A stretch of DNA of 64,000 nt from Pseudoalteromonas sp. T1lg23B (GCF_002964665.1 NZ_PQBZ01000042.1:776961-840960); one strand, 5' to 3'. Shown: positions 7,779 through 17,050, numbered from the stretch's first letter. Numbers and translations: made by a program. The notes: generated by a model not told the origin, from the letters alone.

Positions 7779-9661
7779 TTAAGCTTGCTTTTGCTGCTCA
7801 ATCCAGCGCTTAACATCTTCTTCAACCAAGGCTAAAGGACGCGCGCCCTTGAGCAAGATCAGATCATGAAACGCTTTGATATCAAACTTATCACCGAGCG
7901 CGTTTTTAGCCATAGTGCGCAACTCAACCAGCTTCAACATTCCCAGTTTATAGCCAAGCGCTTGCCCCGGCCATGCGATATAACGGTCGATAGCCGCTGT
8001 TACATCACTCATAGCAGTACCCGTAGCTTGGGCAAAATATTCAATCGCCTGCTGGCGCGTCCATTTTTTATGGTGTAACCCAGTATCAACGACCAAACGT
8101 GCTGCGCGGTATACTTCTGCTTGTAAACGACCTAAATCACCGAATGGGTCATTTTCGTACATGCCCATTTCATAGGCGACTAATTCTGAGTAAAGTGCCC
8201 AGCCTTCGATATAACCATTAAATGATGCATTTTGACGCATCAAACCAATATCTGTTTGTAATAGGTTTAAAGCAATCTGAAAATGGTGCCCTGGTACAGC
8301 CTCATGATAAGTCAATGTTTTCATAGCAAAGCTAGGCACGGCTTTCATATCTTTCAAATTAATTGCAAAGATCCCAGGGCGGCTGCCATCTAACGATGGG
8401 CCATTATAATAGCCACCAGGTGCACCAGCTTCGACAGCTTTTGGAATACGTTTAACTTCCACTTTTTGCGGCGGCAGCGTTGAAAAAAGCTGAGGTGCTT
8501 TTTTGTTGATGGTTTCAATTTCACCACGCAAGAAAGTCAGTAGTTTTTCGCGTCCCTCGTCACTGTCTTCATATAAGAAGCGAGATTCTTCATTAAGCTG
8601 CTTCATTCGGTCGCCAACAGTTCCTTCACTATAACCATTGGCTGTTAGGATCTCATCCATCCGTTTAGTGATGCGCTCGACCTCTTGCAAACCAATATTG
8701 TGAATTTGTTCAGCTGTCATATCTGAATCAGCCAAATAAGTAATGGCATGTTGATAATATGCTTCACCATTTGGCTGGGCCCAAATACCTACTTTATCAG
8801 GCGCTTTACTCTCTAACGCTTGCATATCTTTGGTCACATTAGCAAAAGCAGGGTAAATTTTGCTTTGTACAATATTTGTTGCTTCTTCCACCATAGATTG
8901 CTTGGTTTCTTTTGGCAGCTCGCCTACCGAATCCAGCTTTTCAGCGAATGATGTCACCAGTGGATGCTCCGCAGGCGCGGGGGCAGTAAAGTTGTTTAAA
9001 TAACCCAGTGTGTTAGCAAACAACGGTTTAGGTAAAATAACCCCTTTTTTCGCATCAACAAGCGCTTTTGAGCGCACTTGCTCGGTCATATTTGCGAATG
9101 CTTCTAATCTTACCAAATAGTCTTTTGCGTCTTGTTCTGATTCAACACCGTGCTGATCTTTAAGAATATTTGGGATATCTACCAACGGGCCCGACAACTG
9201 ATTGATAATATAAGGCAAGTGACCGCCCCAAGTATCAATATAGCCTGCTGAAAACTACTATGACCGGCGTAATACCTTGCCAGTACTTCGTTCACTTTCA
9301 CATGCAACATTTCGTCTTCGTTAAGCGGCAGAGTCTGTAACTGCTTTAACTGCTCGGCAGCCTTGTTCATATCAATTTGCAGCGCTTGCATACCTGCTAA
9401 CGAATAGTTAGGTAATCTAGCGGCATATTCACCGTATTGTTCTGGTGATAATTTCAGTGACGTTGCCAATGCGGGCTGGTGAGTGATAAACGTTTGCGTG
9501 TATTGTTCAACAACTTCATCGACCGCATCGGTACTCGAAGTGTTGGTTACTTCAGCTGTAGTTTGCGCTGTAGATGAACCTGAACTAGTTTGAGTGCTCT
9601 CTGATGAGCACCCTGCAAGGGCAAAAAGTACGGCTAAGCTGACTAAGCTTGCTTTTTTCAT
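7779..9661 (-). pseudogene. DUF885 family lipoprotein, broken by a single-base frameshift
   Basis: The N-terminal piece (ATG at 9661) has a lipoprotein signal with lipobox FALAGCSS and reads ...YYAGHSSFQQ. The C-terminal piece, in another frame, carries the rest of the DUF885 domain including the HExxPGH-type metal motif YHEAVPGHHFQ and GYIEGWALYSE. Adding one base in the A run at 9251-9254 (T run on the coding strand) restores SSFSAGYIDTWGGHLPYII, the family's expected sequence. Without it no intact product of about 625 residues is made. All other parts look well preserved, so this is a recent mutation or a homopolymer sequencing error. The family are envelope peptidase-like proteins of unclear substrate. 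Confidence 0.85.
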
Positions 9662-9876
9662 GAAAAACTCCATTGGTAACGTGAAGAGGCAACCCATTTA
9701 GTGTAATAGGTATCTAGTTTTTTTGTTCTTATTGTTATTAGAAACTCAATAACATTTTTTGCGTACAATATACAGTGTAATACGTTGAACAACAGACAAT
9801 TAAGTATCCATACTGATTTCATCAAGTAACAGCTATCTAGTATAAACAATGTGTTTTCTAGTTATTTTTAGTTTCG

Positions 9877-9987
9877 CTACTCTGGCAATTCAACAACATA
9901 TAACGCATCTGCCTTGGCCGATAAGATTAATAACAACTTATCATTAACCAGTTCCACCATTGAAGAAACACTGTGTATGGTTAAGCC
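9877..9987 (-). pseudogene. Possible C-terminal gene fragment
   Basis: An open stretch bounded by stops that reads GLTIHSVSSMVELVNDKLLL followed by ILSAKADALYVVELPE. The composition is protein-like and resembles the last blade of a propeller protein. There is no ribosome-binding site and no upstream part. It may be the leftover of a deleted gene; coding origin is only a suggestion. Confidence 0.25.
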
Positions 9988-10040
9988 CTATAAGTAGGTC
10001 GAAAAAAATCATAATTTGATTGATTAGCGTTCGTAACTCG

Positions 10041-10055
10041 TGTAAATTTTTTACA
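10041..10055. promoter_or_regulatory. Palindrome TGTAAA-N3-TTTACA upstream of the methyltransferase/ABC operon
   Basis: A perfect 6+6 inverted repeat centred about 50 bases before the TTG start at 10100. Its place and symmetry suit an operator for a dimeric regulator. No cognate regulator gene is adjacent, so this is only a candidate. Confidence 0.3.
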
Positions 10056-10099
10056 TCATGTTTGGAACTCAATAACATAATATCTAAGGAAGAATTATT

Positions 10100-10747
10100 T
10101 TGAATAAGTGTTGCCCAAAATCTTATTCAGTATTGGAACCTAGCGCTCAAGACTATGTCAGTGACCTGATTAATCCTGAAGACTCCCAATTATCAGAGAT
10201 AAGAAAAAGATCAAAAGAAAAGAATCTTCCAGATATATCAATAAGCCAGTTTGACGCAAGACATCTTGAGATCATTTCAAGAATAGCGAACCCTGGAAAA
10301 GTTGTAGAGGTTGGAACTCTCGCAGGTTATAGCACTATTGCACTTTCAAGAGGACTGAAAAAGGGCGGCAAATTATTTACTTTTGAGAATAACCCTGAAC
10401 ACATCATAGAAGCTAAAAACACATTCTCTAAGTATTTGGTTGAAGACAAAATTCAGCTAATCCAAGGAAATGCGCAAGATACGTTAAGTCAAATCGAAAG
10501 GTTTGGTAAGTTTGATTTGATGTTCATTGACGCTGATAAAACTTCATATTGTTTTTATTTGCATTGGGCAACTAAATTTATTCGAAAAGGTGGGTTATTA
10601 ATTGCCGATAACGTATTTAGGTATATTCACAATAGACCCTTCGCTAAAGAAGTCCATCAATTCAATATTGAATTGAGTCAATCCCCAGACTGGTATGGCA
10701 CTTACCTCCCCGTTGAGGATGGCCTTGCTGTATTTATTAGAGTTTAA
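10100..10747 (+). CDS. Class I SAM-dependent O-methyltransferase (caffeoyl-CoA/catechol OMT type)
   Basis: 215 residues. It starts with TTG, supported by AAGGA 8-12 bases upstream; no better ATG precedes the conserved part. The SAM-binding motif I is VVEVGTLAGYSTIALSRGL (about residues 69-87), followed by an acidic strand end (KLFTFENNPEH) and MFIDADKTSY, the metal-binding Asp region of cation-dependent OMTs, then GGLLIADNVF. Substrates of this family are usually catechol-like hydroxyls. It heads an AT-rich operon with an ABC importer and a cupin, which suggests the imported compound or its product is methylated. The substrate is unknown. Confidence 0.85.
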   Translation: MNKCCPKSYSVLEPSAQDYVSDLINPEDSQLSEIRKRSKEKNLPDISISQFDARHLEIISRIANPGKVVEVGTLAGYSTIALSRGLKKGGKLFTFENNPEHIIEAKNTFSKYLVEDKIQLIQGNAQDTLSQIERFGKFDLMFIDADKTSYCFYLHWATKFIRKGGLLIADNVFRYIHNRPFAKEVHQFNIELSQSPDWYGTYLPVEDGLAVFIRV

Positions 10748-10762
10748 ATAGGTAAAATGTAA

Positions 10763-11725
10763 ATGAATATCAAAAAAATAACTATTTCAATATTCGCAAT
10801 TGCCGCTTTGGTACTTTCTTTACTCTACGTTACCGATAATAGTACTTCTATAGAAAACGAGCTTATAACAGTTAGAGTTGGCTCAATGCCAATAGCCCAC
10901 TGCGCAATTTTATCTGAATCAGATATATTCAAGAAACATGGTTTAAATATCGTTCTGTCAAGTTCCAAAGGCGGAGCATTACTTTCAACAGCACTTTTAC
11001 AAGGTGGGCTTGATATAACCTTTAGTAATACAGTAACTCCGATTTTAGCGTTTCAAAATGGTCACTCTATGATTTCCTTAGGCCCCGCTACTATAGAGTC
11101 AACAGATCATATTGAGCACAGTTTGTTAGTATCTCAAGAAAGTAACATCGTTACACCGAAAGATCTTGAAGGAAAGACGATTGCGATTAACACATTAAAT
11201 AATATTGATCATCTAATGCTAATAAACTTCCTCCAAGAGCATAATGTTGATAAGGAATTAGTATCATTTATTGAAGTTCCATTTCCGTTTATGGCAAATA
11301 GTGTACAAAACGGTAGCGCAGATGTAATTGCAGTAGTAGAACCTTTTCTTACAAAGTCAATACAGTCTGGGATGAAATCTGTTGGAAATTATTTTGTTAG
11401 TGATGCTGTAGACAGAACAGTTGTAAGCTCGTTTTATTCAACTCAGACATGGCTTGATAAAAACCCCGAAACAGCAAAAAAGTTTAAGCAAGCACTTGCT
11501 GAAATAGTTGAAAAATACAAGTCAGATGAAGGTTACGCTAAAGCTCTAGTAGCAGAATATACAAAAATGGATATGTTAACTTTAGATAGCATGACTATGC
11601 CATCTTATATCGATAATATAACTCCTTCCGATATGCAATATTTGATCGATATGAGCACCAAACACGGCTTTATAAAAGAGCAAAATCAGAAAGAACTATC
11701 AAGATTAAATAGCTTAATTGAGTGA
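10763..11725 (+). CDS. ABC transporter substrate-binding protein, NMT1/SsuA-ThiY type
   Basis: 320 residues with an N-terminal signal or anchor segment (ITISIFAIAALVLSLLYV). The pattern VRVGSMPIAHCAIL, IFKKHGLNIVLSSSKGGA, ALLQGGLDITFSNTVTPIL and KDLEGKTIAINT is that of NMT1-like periplasmic binding proteins used for nitrate, sulfonates, taurine and thiamine precursors. It begins 15 bases after the methyltransferase and its stop overlaps the ATPase start (GTGA). It delivers the ligand to the permease encoded two genes on. The ligand cannot be told from sequence. Confidence 0.87.
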   Translation: MNIKKITISIFAIAALVLSLLYVTDNSTSIENELITVRVGSMPIAHCAILSESDIFKKHGLNIVLSSSKGGALLSTALLQGGLDITFSNTVTPILAFQNGHSMISLGPATIESTDHIEHSLLVSQESNIVTPKDLEGKTIAINTLNNIDHLMLINFLQEHNVDKELVSFIEVPFPFMANSVQNGSADVIAVVEPFLTKSIQSGMKSVGNYFVSDAVDRTVVSSFYSTQTWLDKNPETAKKFKQALAEIVEKYKSDEGYAKALVAEYTKMDMLTLDSMTMPSYIDNITPSDMQYLIDMSTKHGFIKEQNQKELSRLNSLIE

Positions 11726-12528
11726 CGTTTATGCTAAAAGAAATAGAGTTTAAAAAGATAAATAAAGAATTCTATACGGCGAATAACAACAACCAACCTG
11801 TTCAAGCTATTAGAAACCTATCACTTTCTATACCTTTTGGTAAAACGATTGCACTTGTTGGAAAGAGTGGTGTCGGCAAGTCTACTTTGTTAGAAATGTT
11901 AGCTGGTCTTGAACTCCCAACGGAAGGGCAAATCAAGTTTTTGCTGAACAATGGAAAATTTAAAGCGCACTCGGATCAAAAAAGACAAACATTAATAAAG
12001 CTTGTCACTATGGTTTTCCAGAATTACGATTCGTCTTTGTTTCCTTGGCAGTCAATTAGAGAAACAATTCGTTTTGCGATGTCTGTGAAAGGGAAGTTTT
12101 GTGAAGATCGCTACAAACAGTTGCTAGAGTTGTGCGATTTAAACATTGAAAAAGAAAATTGCTTTCCTCACGAGTTATCAGGTGGGCAAAAACAAAGGCT
12201 AGCTTTAGCTAGAGCAATAGCGACTAAACCTGAGCTACTTGTTATGGATGAACCTTGTGGCTCAGTAGATCAGCTAACTAAAGAGCATTTGAACAATACT
12301 TTTATTAAAATAAAAAATGCTAATGAAGTGGGTTCAATATTCTTTAGTACTCATGATATTACTGAAGCTGTTTATTTAGCTGATATTGTTCTGGTAATGA
12401 AGAAATGTGAAGAAAATATAGTAGAAATTAAAACGTTTTATATCGACAGAGATTCTGATAATAGATTTGATAGAGAAGCACCTTATATTACCAAATATGT
12501 TAAAAAAATAAGAACAGAGTTGGAATAG
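11722..12528 (+). CDS. ABC transporter ATP-binding protein, NitT/TauT family
   Basis: 268 residues from GTG (4-base overlap with the previous stop); an in-frame ATG at 11731 is an alternative. Walker A is VGKSGVGKST, the Q-loop region VFQNYDSSLFPW, the signature LSGGQKQRLALARAIA, Walker B LLVMDEPCGSVD and the switch His FFSTHDITEA. All catalytic elements are present. It powers import with the adjacent permease. SsuB/TauB-type pattern; active ATPase expected. Low-GC codon use like the rest of this operon. Confidence 0.9.
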   Translation: MTFMLKEIEFKKINKEFYTANNNNQPVQAIRNLSLSIPFGKTIALVGKSGVGKSTLLEMLAGLELPTEGQIKFLLNNGKFKAHSDQKRQTLIKLVTMVFQNYDSSLFPWQSIRETIRFAMSVKGKFCEDRYKQLLELCDLNIEKENCFPHELSGGQKQRLALARAIATKPELLVMDEPCGSVDQLTKEHLNNTFIKIKNANEVGSIFFSTHDITEAVYLADIVLVMKKCEENIVEIKTFYIDRDSDNRFDREAPYITKYVKKIRTELE

Positions 12529-12551
12529 CTATCGTTTATTTGGAGGGGTAA

Positions 12552-13415
12552 ATGCAAGACATTAAAAGCAATTTTTTTTACAAATTTATTAGTGCTCTTA
12601 TAACGACTGTAGTTATTGGTGTACTTATAATCTACCCTCTAGAGTCGCAGGTAGATCCAAGCTTGGGAAAAACATATAAAGACTTGTTTTTAAATATCCG
12701 CTTTTCCGAGGTGATTACTAATCTTCTTTCTACGTTAGGCAAATTTTTTATAGGCTATACAATTGCATTAAGCGTTGGTCTTGGTTTCGGTTTACTTCTT
12801 GGGGTATCCAAGAGACTTGAAATGGCAACTAGTAGCATTATTAATGTTATGAGACCAATTCCCTCCATTGCAGTTATTCCTCTATCTGCTATGTTTTTTC
12901 AATATGGTTCAGTCGAAATGACTATATTTGTAGTATTTTATGGTGCTTTTTGGCCTGTTTTGATGCAAGTGCATCAAGGGGTAAAAGATATAAATCCGAT
13001 TCTAATAAAATCAGGAAAAAGTATAACTAAAATAAATAGTACAAAAACAAATGACTATAGCTATAGAGAGAACCTCATAAATAATATCCAGTACATTAGA
13101 AATATTGTTTTTAATGCAACTCTACCTGCTCTTTTCGTTGGTGCAAGAATTGCTATTGGTGTAACGTTATTGCTTGTTGTGACTTGTGAAATGCTTGCTA
13201 GTGTTACCTCAGATGATCTACTTGCAGGTGGGCTAGGATTTTTAATGAATCAGTCACTTCAAAGTGGATTAAATTATCCAATGCTGATTTCTATTATTGT
13301 CACGATAGGCATCACTGGATTTGTATTAGACTGGATATTTTCTTTTTTTGAAAAAAGACTTATACCGTGGCACTCAGGTCGTAGAAAGGTCAGTGACTCT
13401 TATGACATCCTTTAA
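12552..13415 (+). CDS. ABC transporter permease, SsuC/TauC type
   Basis: 287 residues with about six membrane segments; a good SD (GGAGGGG) lies before the ATG. The family pattern includes LLSTLGKFFIGYTIALSVGL, RPIPSIAVIPLSAMFF and the EAA-loop region where MQVHQGVKDINPILIKSGKS fits, followed by LPALFVGARIAIGVTLL. An insertion of charged/Asn-rich residues (about 158-178: ITKINSTKTNDYSYRENL) is longer than usual at this site. It forms the inner-membrane channel for the ATPase and binding protein next door. The end overlaps the cupin start by 14 bases. Confidence 0.88.
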   Translation: MQDIKSNFFYKFISALITTVVIGVLIIYPLESQVDPSLGKTYKDLFLNIRFSEVITNLLSTLGKFFIGYTIALSVGLGFGLLLGVSKRLEMATSSIINVMRPIPSIAVIPLSAMFFQYGSVEMTIFVVFYGAFWPVLMQVHQGVKDINPILIKSGKSITKINSTKTNDYSYRENLINNIQYIRNIVFNATLPALFVGARIAIGVTLLLVVTCEMLASVTSDDLLAGGLGFLMNQSLQSGLNYPMLISIIVTIGITGFVLDWIFSFFEKRLIPWHSGRRKVSDSYDIL

Positions 13416-13791
13416 AATAATTACTCCTACAGTAGAGCCTCTAGGTGATATCCCTTTTCATTGTAACAGAGATGATATAATACGTACTGTATTCTTAGAT
13501 ACGAACAAGTTTAAAGAGTCCAAACTTAGTATTGCTATACATAATGTGAATATAGAAAGTGAATGCGTGAATAGTCCACAACAGTATACTGAATTGCATA
13601 CACATGAAACAGATGAAATTAACATCCTCCTCCCAGATGAAGGGCACGAGTTAGTTTACCGTATGCAAATAGATGATGAAATTAAACAATGTGCAGGACC
13701 TTGTTCTATATACATACCCGCAGGAGTTCCTCACAAGGCTGAGGTCGTTCAAGGTAAAGGACGATTTTTATGCATTAAATTAACAGGGTAA
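13402..13791 (+). CDS. Small cupin-domain protein
   Basis: 129 residues from the ATG at 13402; a longer frame back to 13348 lies within the permease and is unlikely to be used. The first cupin motif is ELHTHETDEINILLPDEG (His-x-His-x3-4-Glu), the second PAGVPHKAEV. These His/Glu residues would bind a divalent metal. It is the last gene of the operon. It could be an enzyme (isomerase, dioxygenase) or a ligand-binding accessory protein for the transported compound; the sequence does not decide. Confidence 0.75.
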   Translation: MTSFKIITPTVEPLGDIPFHCNRDDIIRTVFLDTNKFKESKLSIAIHNVNIESECVNSPQQYTELHTHETDEINILLPDEGHELVYRMQIDDEIKQCAGPCSIYIPAGVPHKAEVVQGKGRFLCIKLTG

Positions 13792-14312
13792 AGCTCTGTA
13801 TTTTACTAACAAGTGTAAGCACAAATGGAATAATTAATTTGGCATTTCGGAGTCAATCTATCATAGTACCTTTGATTAAAAGTCGAAGTTAACTAATTGA
13901 GAGTTAGCTTAAGTTCGTACTATCTTGCTATTTATGTCAGAGCGAATTCCATCATTTAATCTTAAGCAAATTCTTTGATTGGCTAATTTATATAAGTTAG
14001 TACGTTAGTGTATTTATGAATTCTAGCGGTGTAAAAAATTATTGATTTAATGCGGCTATGAGTTAATTGATATAAAATTCAAACAACTATGTAAACACAG
14101 TTTCTAAAAAGCTGATTGAAAATACAGCAAGGGGCATAAGAAGCGAATACAAAACGCTTGGCGACTACACTAGCAAGTGGACACTCGGCTGGTAATTCAT
14201 ATTTATATAAAAAGGAAGCCATATATGCCATTGCTCCCTTTTATTTCCACTTAAATCAACTGCAAAAGTAGCAGCCGCACATCCATTTAACAGCCGCTCG
14301 TTGCTAATAAAA
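13792..14312. other. AT-rich intergenic region between convergent operons
   Basis: About 520 bases after the cupin gene and after the minus-strand protease operon. No ORF with a believable start, codon pattern or family was seen on either strand. The only clear element is the hairpin at 14210-14242. The AT-richness continues that of the preceding operon up to about 14100, suggesting the boundary of the acquired segment lies here. Confidence 0.5.
14210..14242. terminator. Probable bidirectional terminator hairpin
   Basis: AAAAGGAAGC and GCTCCCTTTT pair over 10 positions with one mismatch around a 13-base loop. A- and T-runs on the outside give a U-tract in either direction. It lies 70 bases past the stop of the minus-strand ORF2-like gene. 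Confidence 0.5.
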
Positions 14313-14741
14313 CTAGTTTACTTTGACCCCTAGGTCTTTAAGGCCCAGACTCGCTGAGATAACCGTGCCCTCTTGCTGCAAGGCCGCAAGTACTTGCGCC
14401 AAATTTTCTTGCTCTGAAGTCACCACATAAAATGACTTGTAAGCTTGCTTTAGAGTTAACCCATGGGCTTTTGCCACGGCATCAGCATCAGCAAAGTCGG
14501 CAAGCTGAATCAGTACTTCACCTGTCGCTTGGTAGGCATTCAAACCGTTATCACCAATGATCACTTGACCTTTTTTAACGGAATGAACCTCATTTAGATC
14601 ACTCGTTTGAGTCATGCTAGACAGTGGTAGTTGACTAATGTCTTTTAAGGTTTGCTGCTGAAGCTCATCAATTGATACCGGGAAATTTGCAAATACAGCA
14701 CTTGAAGTTGTCAGCGCTGCTAGCACTAATAGTTTTTTCAT
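14313..14741 (-). CDS. Small secreted protein, ORF2-like protease chaperone/inhibitor
   Basis: 142 residues from the ATG at 14741 (AAGGAGT just upstream). Signal peptide MKKLLVLAALTTSSAVFA. The mature part is short, without Cys, and ends in KDLGVKVN. It starts 11 bases after the stop of the kexin-like protease gene. In Aeromonas sobria the secreted protease ASP is encoded directly before ORF2, a secreted chaperone of about this size that is needed for its folding; position, size and partner all fit. I infer the same role here: binding the protease in the periplasm and releasing it after export. Sequence similarity to ORF2 could not be tested. Confidence 0.65.
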   Translation of the reverse strand: MKKLLVLAALTTSSAVFANFPVSIDELQQQTLKDISQLPLSSMTQTSDLNEVHSVKKGQVIIGDNGLNAYQATGEVLIQLADFADADAVAKAHGLTLKQAYKSFYVVTSEQENLAQVLAALQQEGTVISASLGLKDLGVKVN

Positions 14742-14752
14742 TTTGTTACTCC

Positions 14753-16558
14753 TTAGTGACCGTAAATACGTAGTGACCAATCTTTCAATACACCATCTAC
14801 CGCATTGTTAGTGCCGTTGGTGGTAAACAGACCAATGTTCGGGTTATAGATCAAAGTGCGGCTTGATCCCTTATCGGTATCGATCACTTTGATTGTCCAG
14901 TTCCCCTGAGACTTTTCACCGTAGAAATGGTGGCTCAACATCACGGTATCCGTGTAACCCCCATCTGTTCCGTCCAAGAATCCGGTTCGTGCACTCATCA
15001 CCACGCTACGTGTACCCGATGGCGAAGTCAGTTCAATGGCAACATCACGAAGACGTTCATGATCTAGGTTTAATTTAAGCTGTACAGCTTCGATGGTTAG
15101 ATTTTTCTCAACCACCATAGTACTTTGCGCGCCCGCTAAATCAGCATCAGGGATGGTGACATTAGCCGTTTGCTTTTGCCAATCTGTGATTTGAAGTTCC
15201 GGTAAAGATACGCCTGTAAACAACGCTTTATATACAGCATCGTCAATATTTACAGCACCAAGACCATAAAAGTTATGGAAATTGTAACCTGCGGCATTCG
15301 TCTGCCAGCCAGGTACAGCATCATACGTCACGATGTCTCCACTTGCTGACTCAAAATCAAGGGTGACACCCTTGTGTTCAGGGTCCACTTTACGCGCTGT
15401 TGTTGCTAAAAGGTGACGAACGGTTCTAGCATCAAGCCCTGGGTTTGCCGACATCACGGTCGCCACTGCACCTGCAACGTTTGGTCCCGCTGATGAGGTG
15501 CCGTTCATTACACCCGTAAAGTCGCAGTTGGGGTCTAACTGTGTACCACCATGCAAACTGTTTTTATGTGTACCAGTCACATTCATACCTTGCTCACAGC
15601 CAGTTAAATCAACCGTGACCATGGCAGGTTTATCCTGACCATATTCTCCGCCCGGTGCTGACAAGAAGATATTCGACCCAACCGATGAGTAAGAAGCCAA
15701 CTCACCGTCTGCATTAAGTGATGAAACTACGAGATTCCAAAACGTGGTGTTATCCAAAGCAATGTTTGCATTATGAAATGGTAATCCTTTGTTATTGAGG
15801 AACTGATTGTTCTCATACGGAATAACGTAAAACTGAATGCCCTGAATGTAAGTGGTATAATACCCAAATGAGTTACCCGCTGATTTTACATAAGTTGCAC
15901 CACGTCCCCAATGGCTGTCTAATGAAATATCTTTCATGACTTCTTCAATCAAAGCGTACTCTGGCTCTGCACTCAGGTCACCATTAAGTGGAGAAGACGG
16001 AGTACTGCCATAGCTTTGGTTAAATACGCGCGGATCAGTAAAGCGGTCTAGTACTCTAAAGTCTTCACTTAGACCATGAGAAACCATCCAAGAAGCTAGT
16101 GATTGCTCACTCAAGAAGTTAAAACCGATTAGATTGGCATAAGGGGCAACACCTCGACCACCTAAATTGTTTCCTTCCTCTGCGGCAATAAGACCCGCTA
16201 CCGACGTGCCATGACCATGAGTGTCTACCGGGTAATCACTTCCATCAATTAAGTTTCGTGAACCTGGAACGACATTGTTTCGCAAGTCTGGGTGTGAGAT
16301 TTCCACCCCAGTATCGATCACCGATACGGTTATACCGCGACCTTTGATCCCCATGCGATCGGCAAAGTCTAAATTTAGGTCTTCACCCGCTTTACCTGCC
16401 GACAAAGAGAAGCCCGTTTGACCTGTATTCTGTAAATGCCACTGCTGATAAGTCAGTGGATCTCTTTTGACAAGGTCTTGCTCAGGAGACGTATTCGCAT
16501 ACGCTGTGCCTATAGCCGCGGTGACGGCTAGAGCCAAAAAATTCTTATGATAATTCAT
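14753..16558 (-). CDS. Secreted kexin-like subtilisin (S8) protease with P domain, ASP-like
   Basis: 601 residues from the ATG at 16558 (GTAGAGGACACA upstream). A signal peptide of about 21 residues is followed directly by the catalytic domain, with no long propeptide. Catalytic residues: Asp82 in TVSVIDTGVE, His116 in THGHGTSVAG, Ser355 in VMNGTSSAGPNVAG; the oxyanion Asn is 229 in SAGN. The C-terminal ~130 residues form a P (proprotein convertase) domain, with ERLRDVAIELTSPSGTRSV and GNWTIKVIDTDKGS. This architecture is that of Aeromonas ASP. The lack of a propeptide and the ORF2-like gene 11 bases downstream suggest external chaperone-dependent folding. Confidence 0.9.
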   Translation of the reverse strand: MNYHKNFLALAVTAAIGTAYANTSPEQDLVKRDPLTYQQWHLQNTGQTGFSLSAGKAGEDLNLDFADRMGIKGRGITVSVIDTGVEISHPDLRNNVVPGSRNLIDGSDYPVDTHGHGTSVAGLIAAEEGNNLGGRGVAPYANLIGFNFLSEQSLASWMVSHGLSEDFRVLDRFTDPRVFNQSYGSTPSSPLNGDLSAEPEYALIEEVMKDISLDSHWGRGATYVKSAGNSFGYYTTYIQGIQFYVIPYENNQFLNNKGLPFHNANIALDNTTFWNLVVSSLNADGELASYSSVGSNIFLSAPGGEYGQDKPAMVTVDLTGCEQGMNVTGTHKNSLHGGTQLDPNCDFTGVMNGTSSAGPNVAGAVATVMSANPGLDARTVRHLLATTARKVDPEHKGVTLDFESASGDIVTYDAVPGWQTNAAGYNFHNFYGLGAVNIDDAVYKALFTGVSLPELQITDWQKQTANVTIPDADLAGAQSTMVVEKNLTIEAVQLKLNLDHERLRDVAIELTSPSGTRSVVMSARTGFLDGTDGGYTDTVMLSHHFYGEKSQGNWTIKVIDTDKGSSRTLIYNPNIGLFTTNGTNNAVDGVLKDWSLRIYGH

Positions 16559-16814
16559 TGTGTCCTCTACATGATACCCAAAAAGGGAACTCAACATAAC
16601 ACTATGATAACGAGCAGGCAACAAAAAAAGACATCGCTGTCAATTTGCCAGTTAACAAACCATTTAACTTACAACCACATAAGCTATAAAAAATTACAAA
16701 AAGGATTTATTTTTACCCCATCCGAATCCATAAAAAATACGATAATTGCATGATCTGATCATTTGGTTTTGTGAGGTAAGCGTGTAAAATGTGATGACTG
16801 ATAAGAGAGACACT

Positions 16815-16985
16815 ATGAATCGCAAAAAAAAGATTTACGAAACGCTAAAAAAGAAAGACAAACGAGCCAACGCTAAACTGCATAAAAGCAATAAGCCTCG
16901 CTATATTTCAAAGGCGCAACGAGCTGCTGCCGAAGAGCAAGCAGCTAGTCAGGACATGCAAGCAACGAGTGACGAACAGGAGTAA
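16815..16985 (+). CDS. DUF2986 family small basic protein
   Basis: 56 residues from the ATG at 16815 (MNRKKKIYETLKKKDKRANA). The start is chosen because GAGAGAC precedes it and the conserved MNRKKKI begins here. The N-terminal two-thirds are strongly basic (KLHKSNKPRYISKAQRA) and the tail is acidic/Gln-rich. This is the DUF2986 pattern, common in Vibrio, Shewanella and Pseudoalteromonas. It may bind nucleic acid or the ribosome because of its charge, but no function is known. It stands alone. Confidence 0.8.
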   Translation: MNRKKKIYETLKKKDKRANAKLHKSNKPRYISKAQRAAAEEQAASQDMQATSDEQE

Positions 16986-17022
16986 CGCTTTTTTGTGGCT
17001 CAATACGTTGTAAAAACTTCAC

Positions 17023-17050
17023 CCTGAGGGATATGTTGAGATCCCTCAAG
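17023..17050. terminator. Hairpin between convergent genes
   Basis: CCTGAGGGAT and ATCCCTCAAG form a 10-position stem (one G-T/mismatch) with an 8-base loop. Further copies of the motif CCTCA(A/G) follow (17055-17085). There is no strong U-run, so termination is plausible but not certain. Confidence 0.4.

Larger units (their letters stand above)
9662..10099. other. Intergenic region with a gene fragment and a 13-bp direct repeat
   Basis: About 440 bases between two divergent units, so it should carry promoters for both. AACTCAATAACAT occurs at 9743-9755 and again at 10066-10078, bracketing most of the interval. On the minus strand 9877-9987 an open stretch reads LLLILSAKADALYVVELPE before a stop, resembling the C-terminal end of a beta-propeller or similar protein, with no start of its own. 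No complete gene is seen. Confidence 0.45.

Noticed and set aside
9998-10099. Riboswitch (TPP type) before the ABC operon
   Set aside because: The conserved thi-box segments (CUGAGA, ACCUGAUC) were not found; only a palindrome is seen.
16547-16753. 68-codon plus ORF next to the protease start
   Set aside because: No SD and AT-rich non-protein-like composition; it is the protease promoter region.
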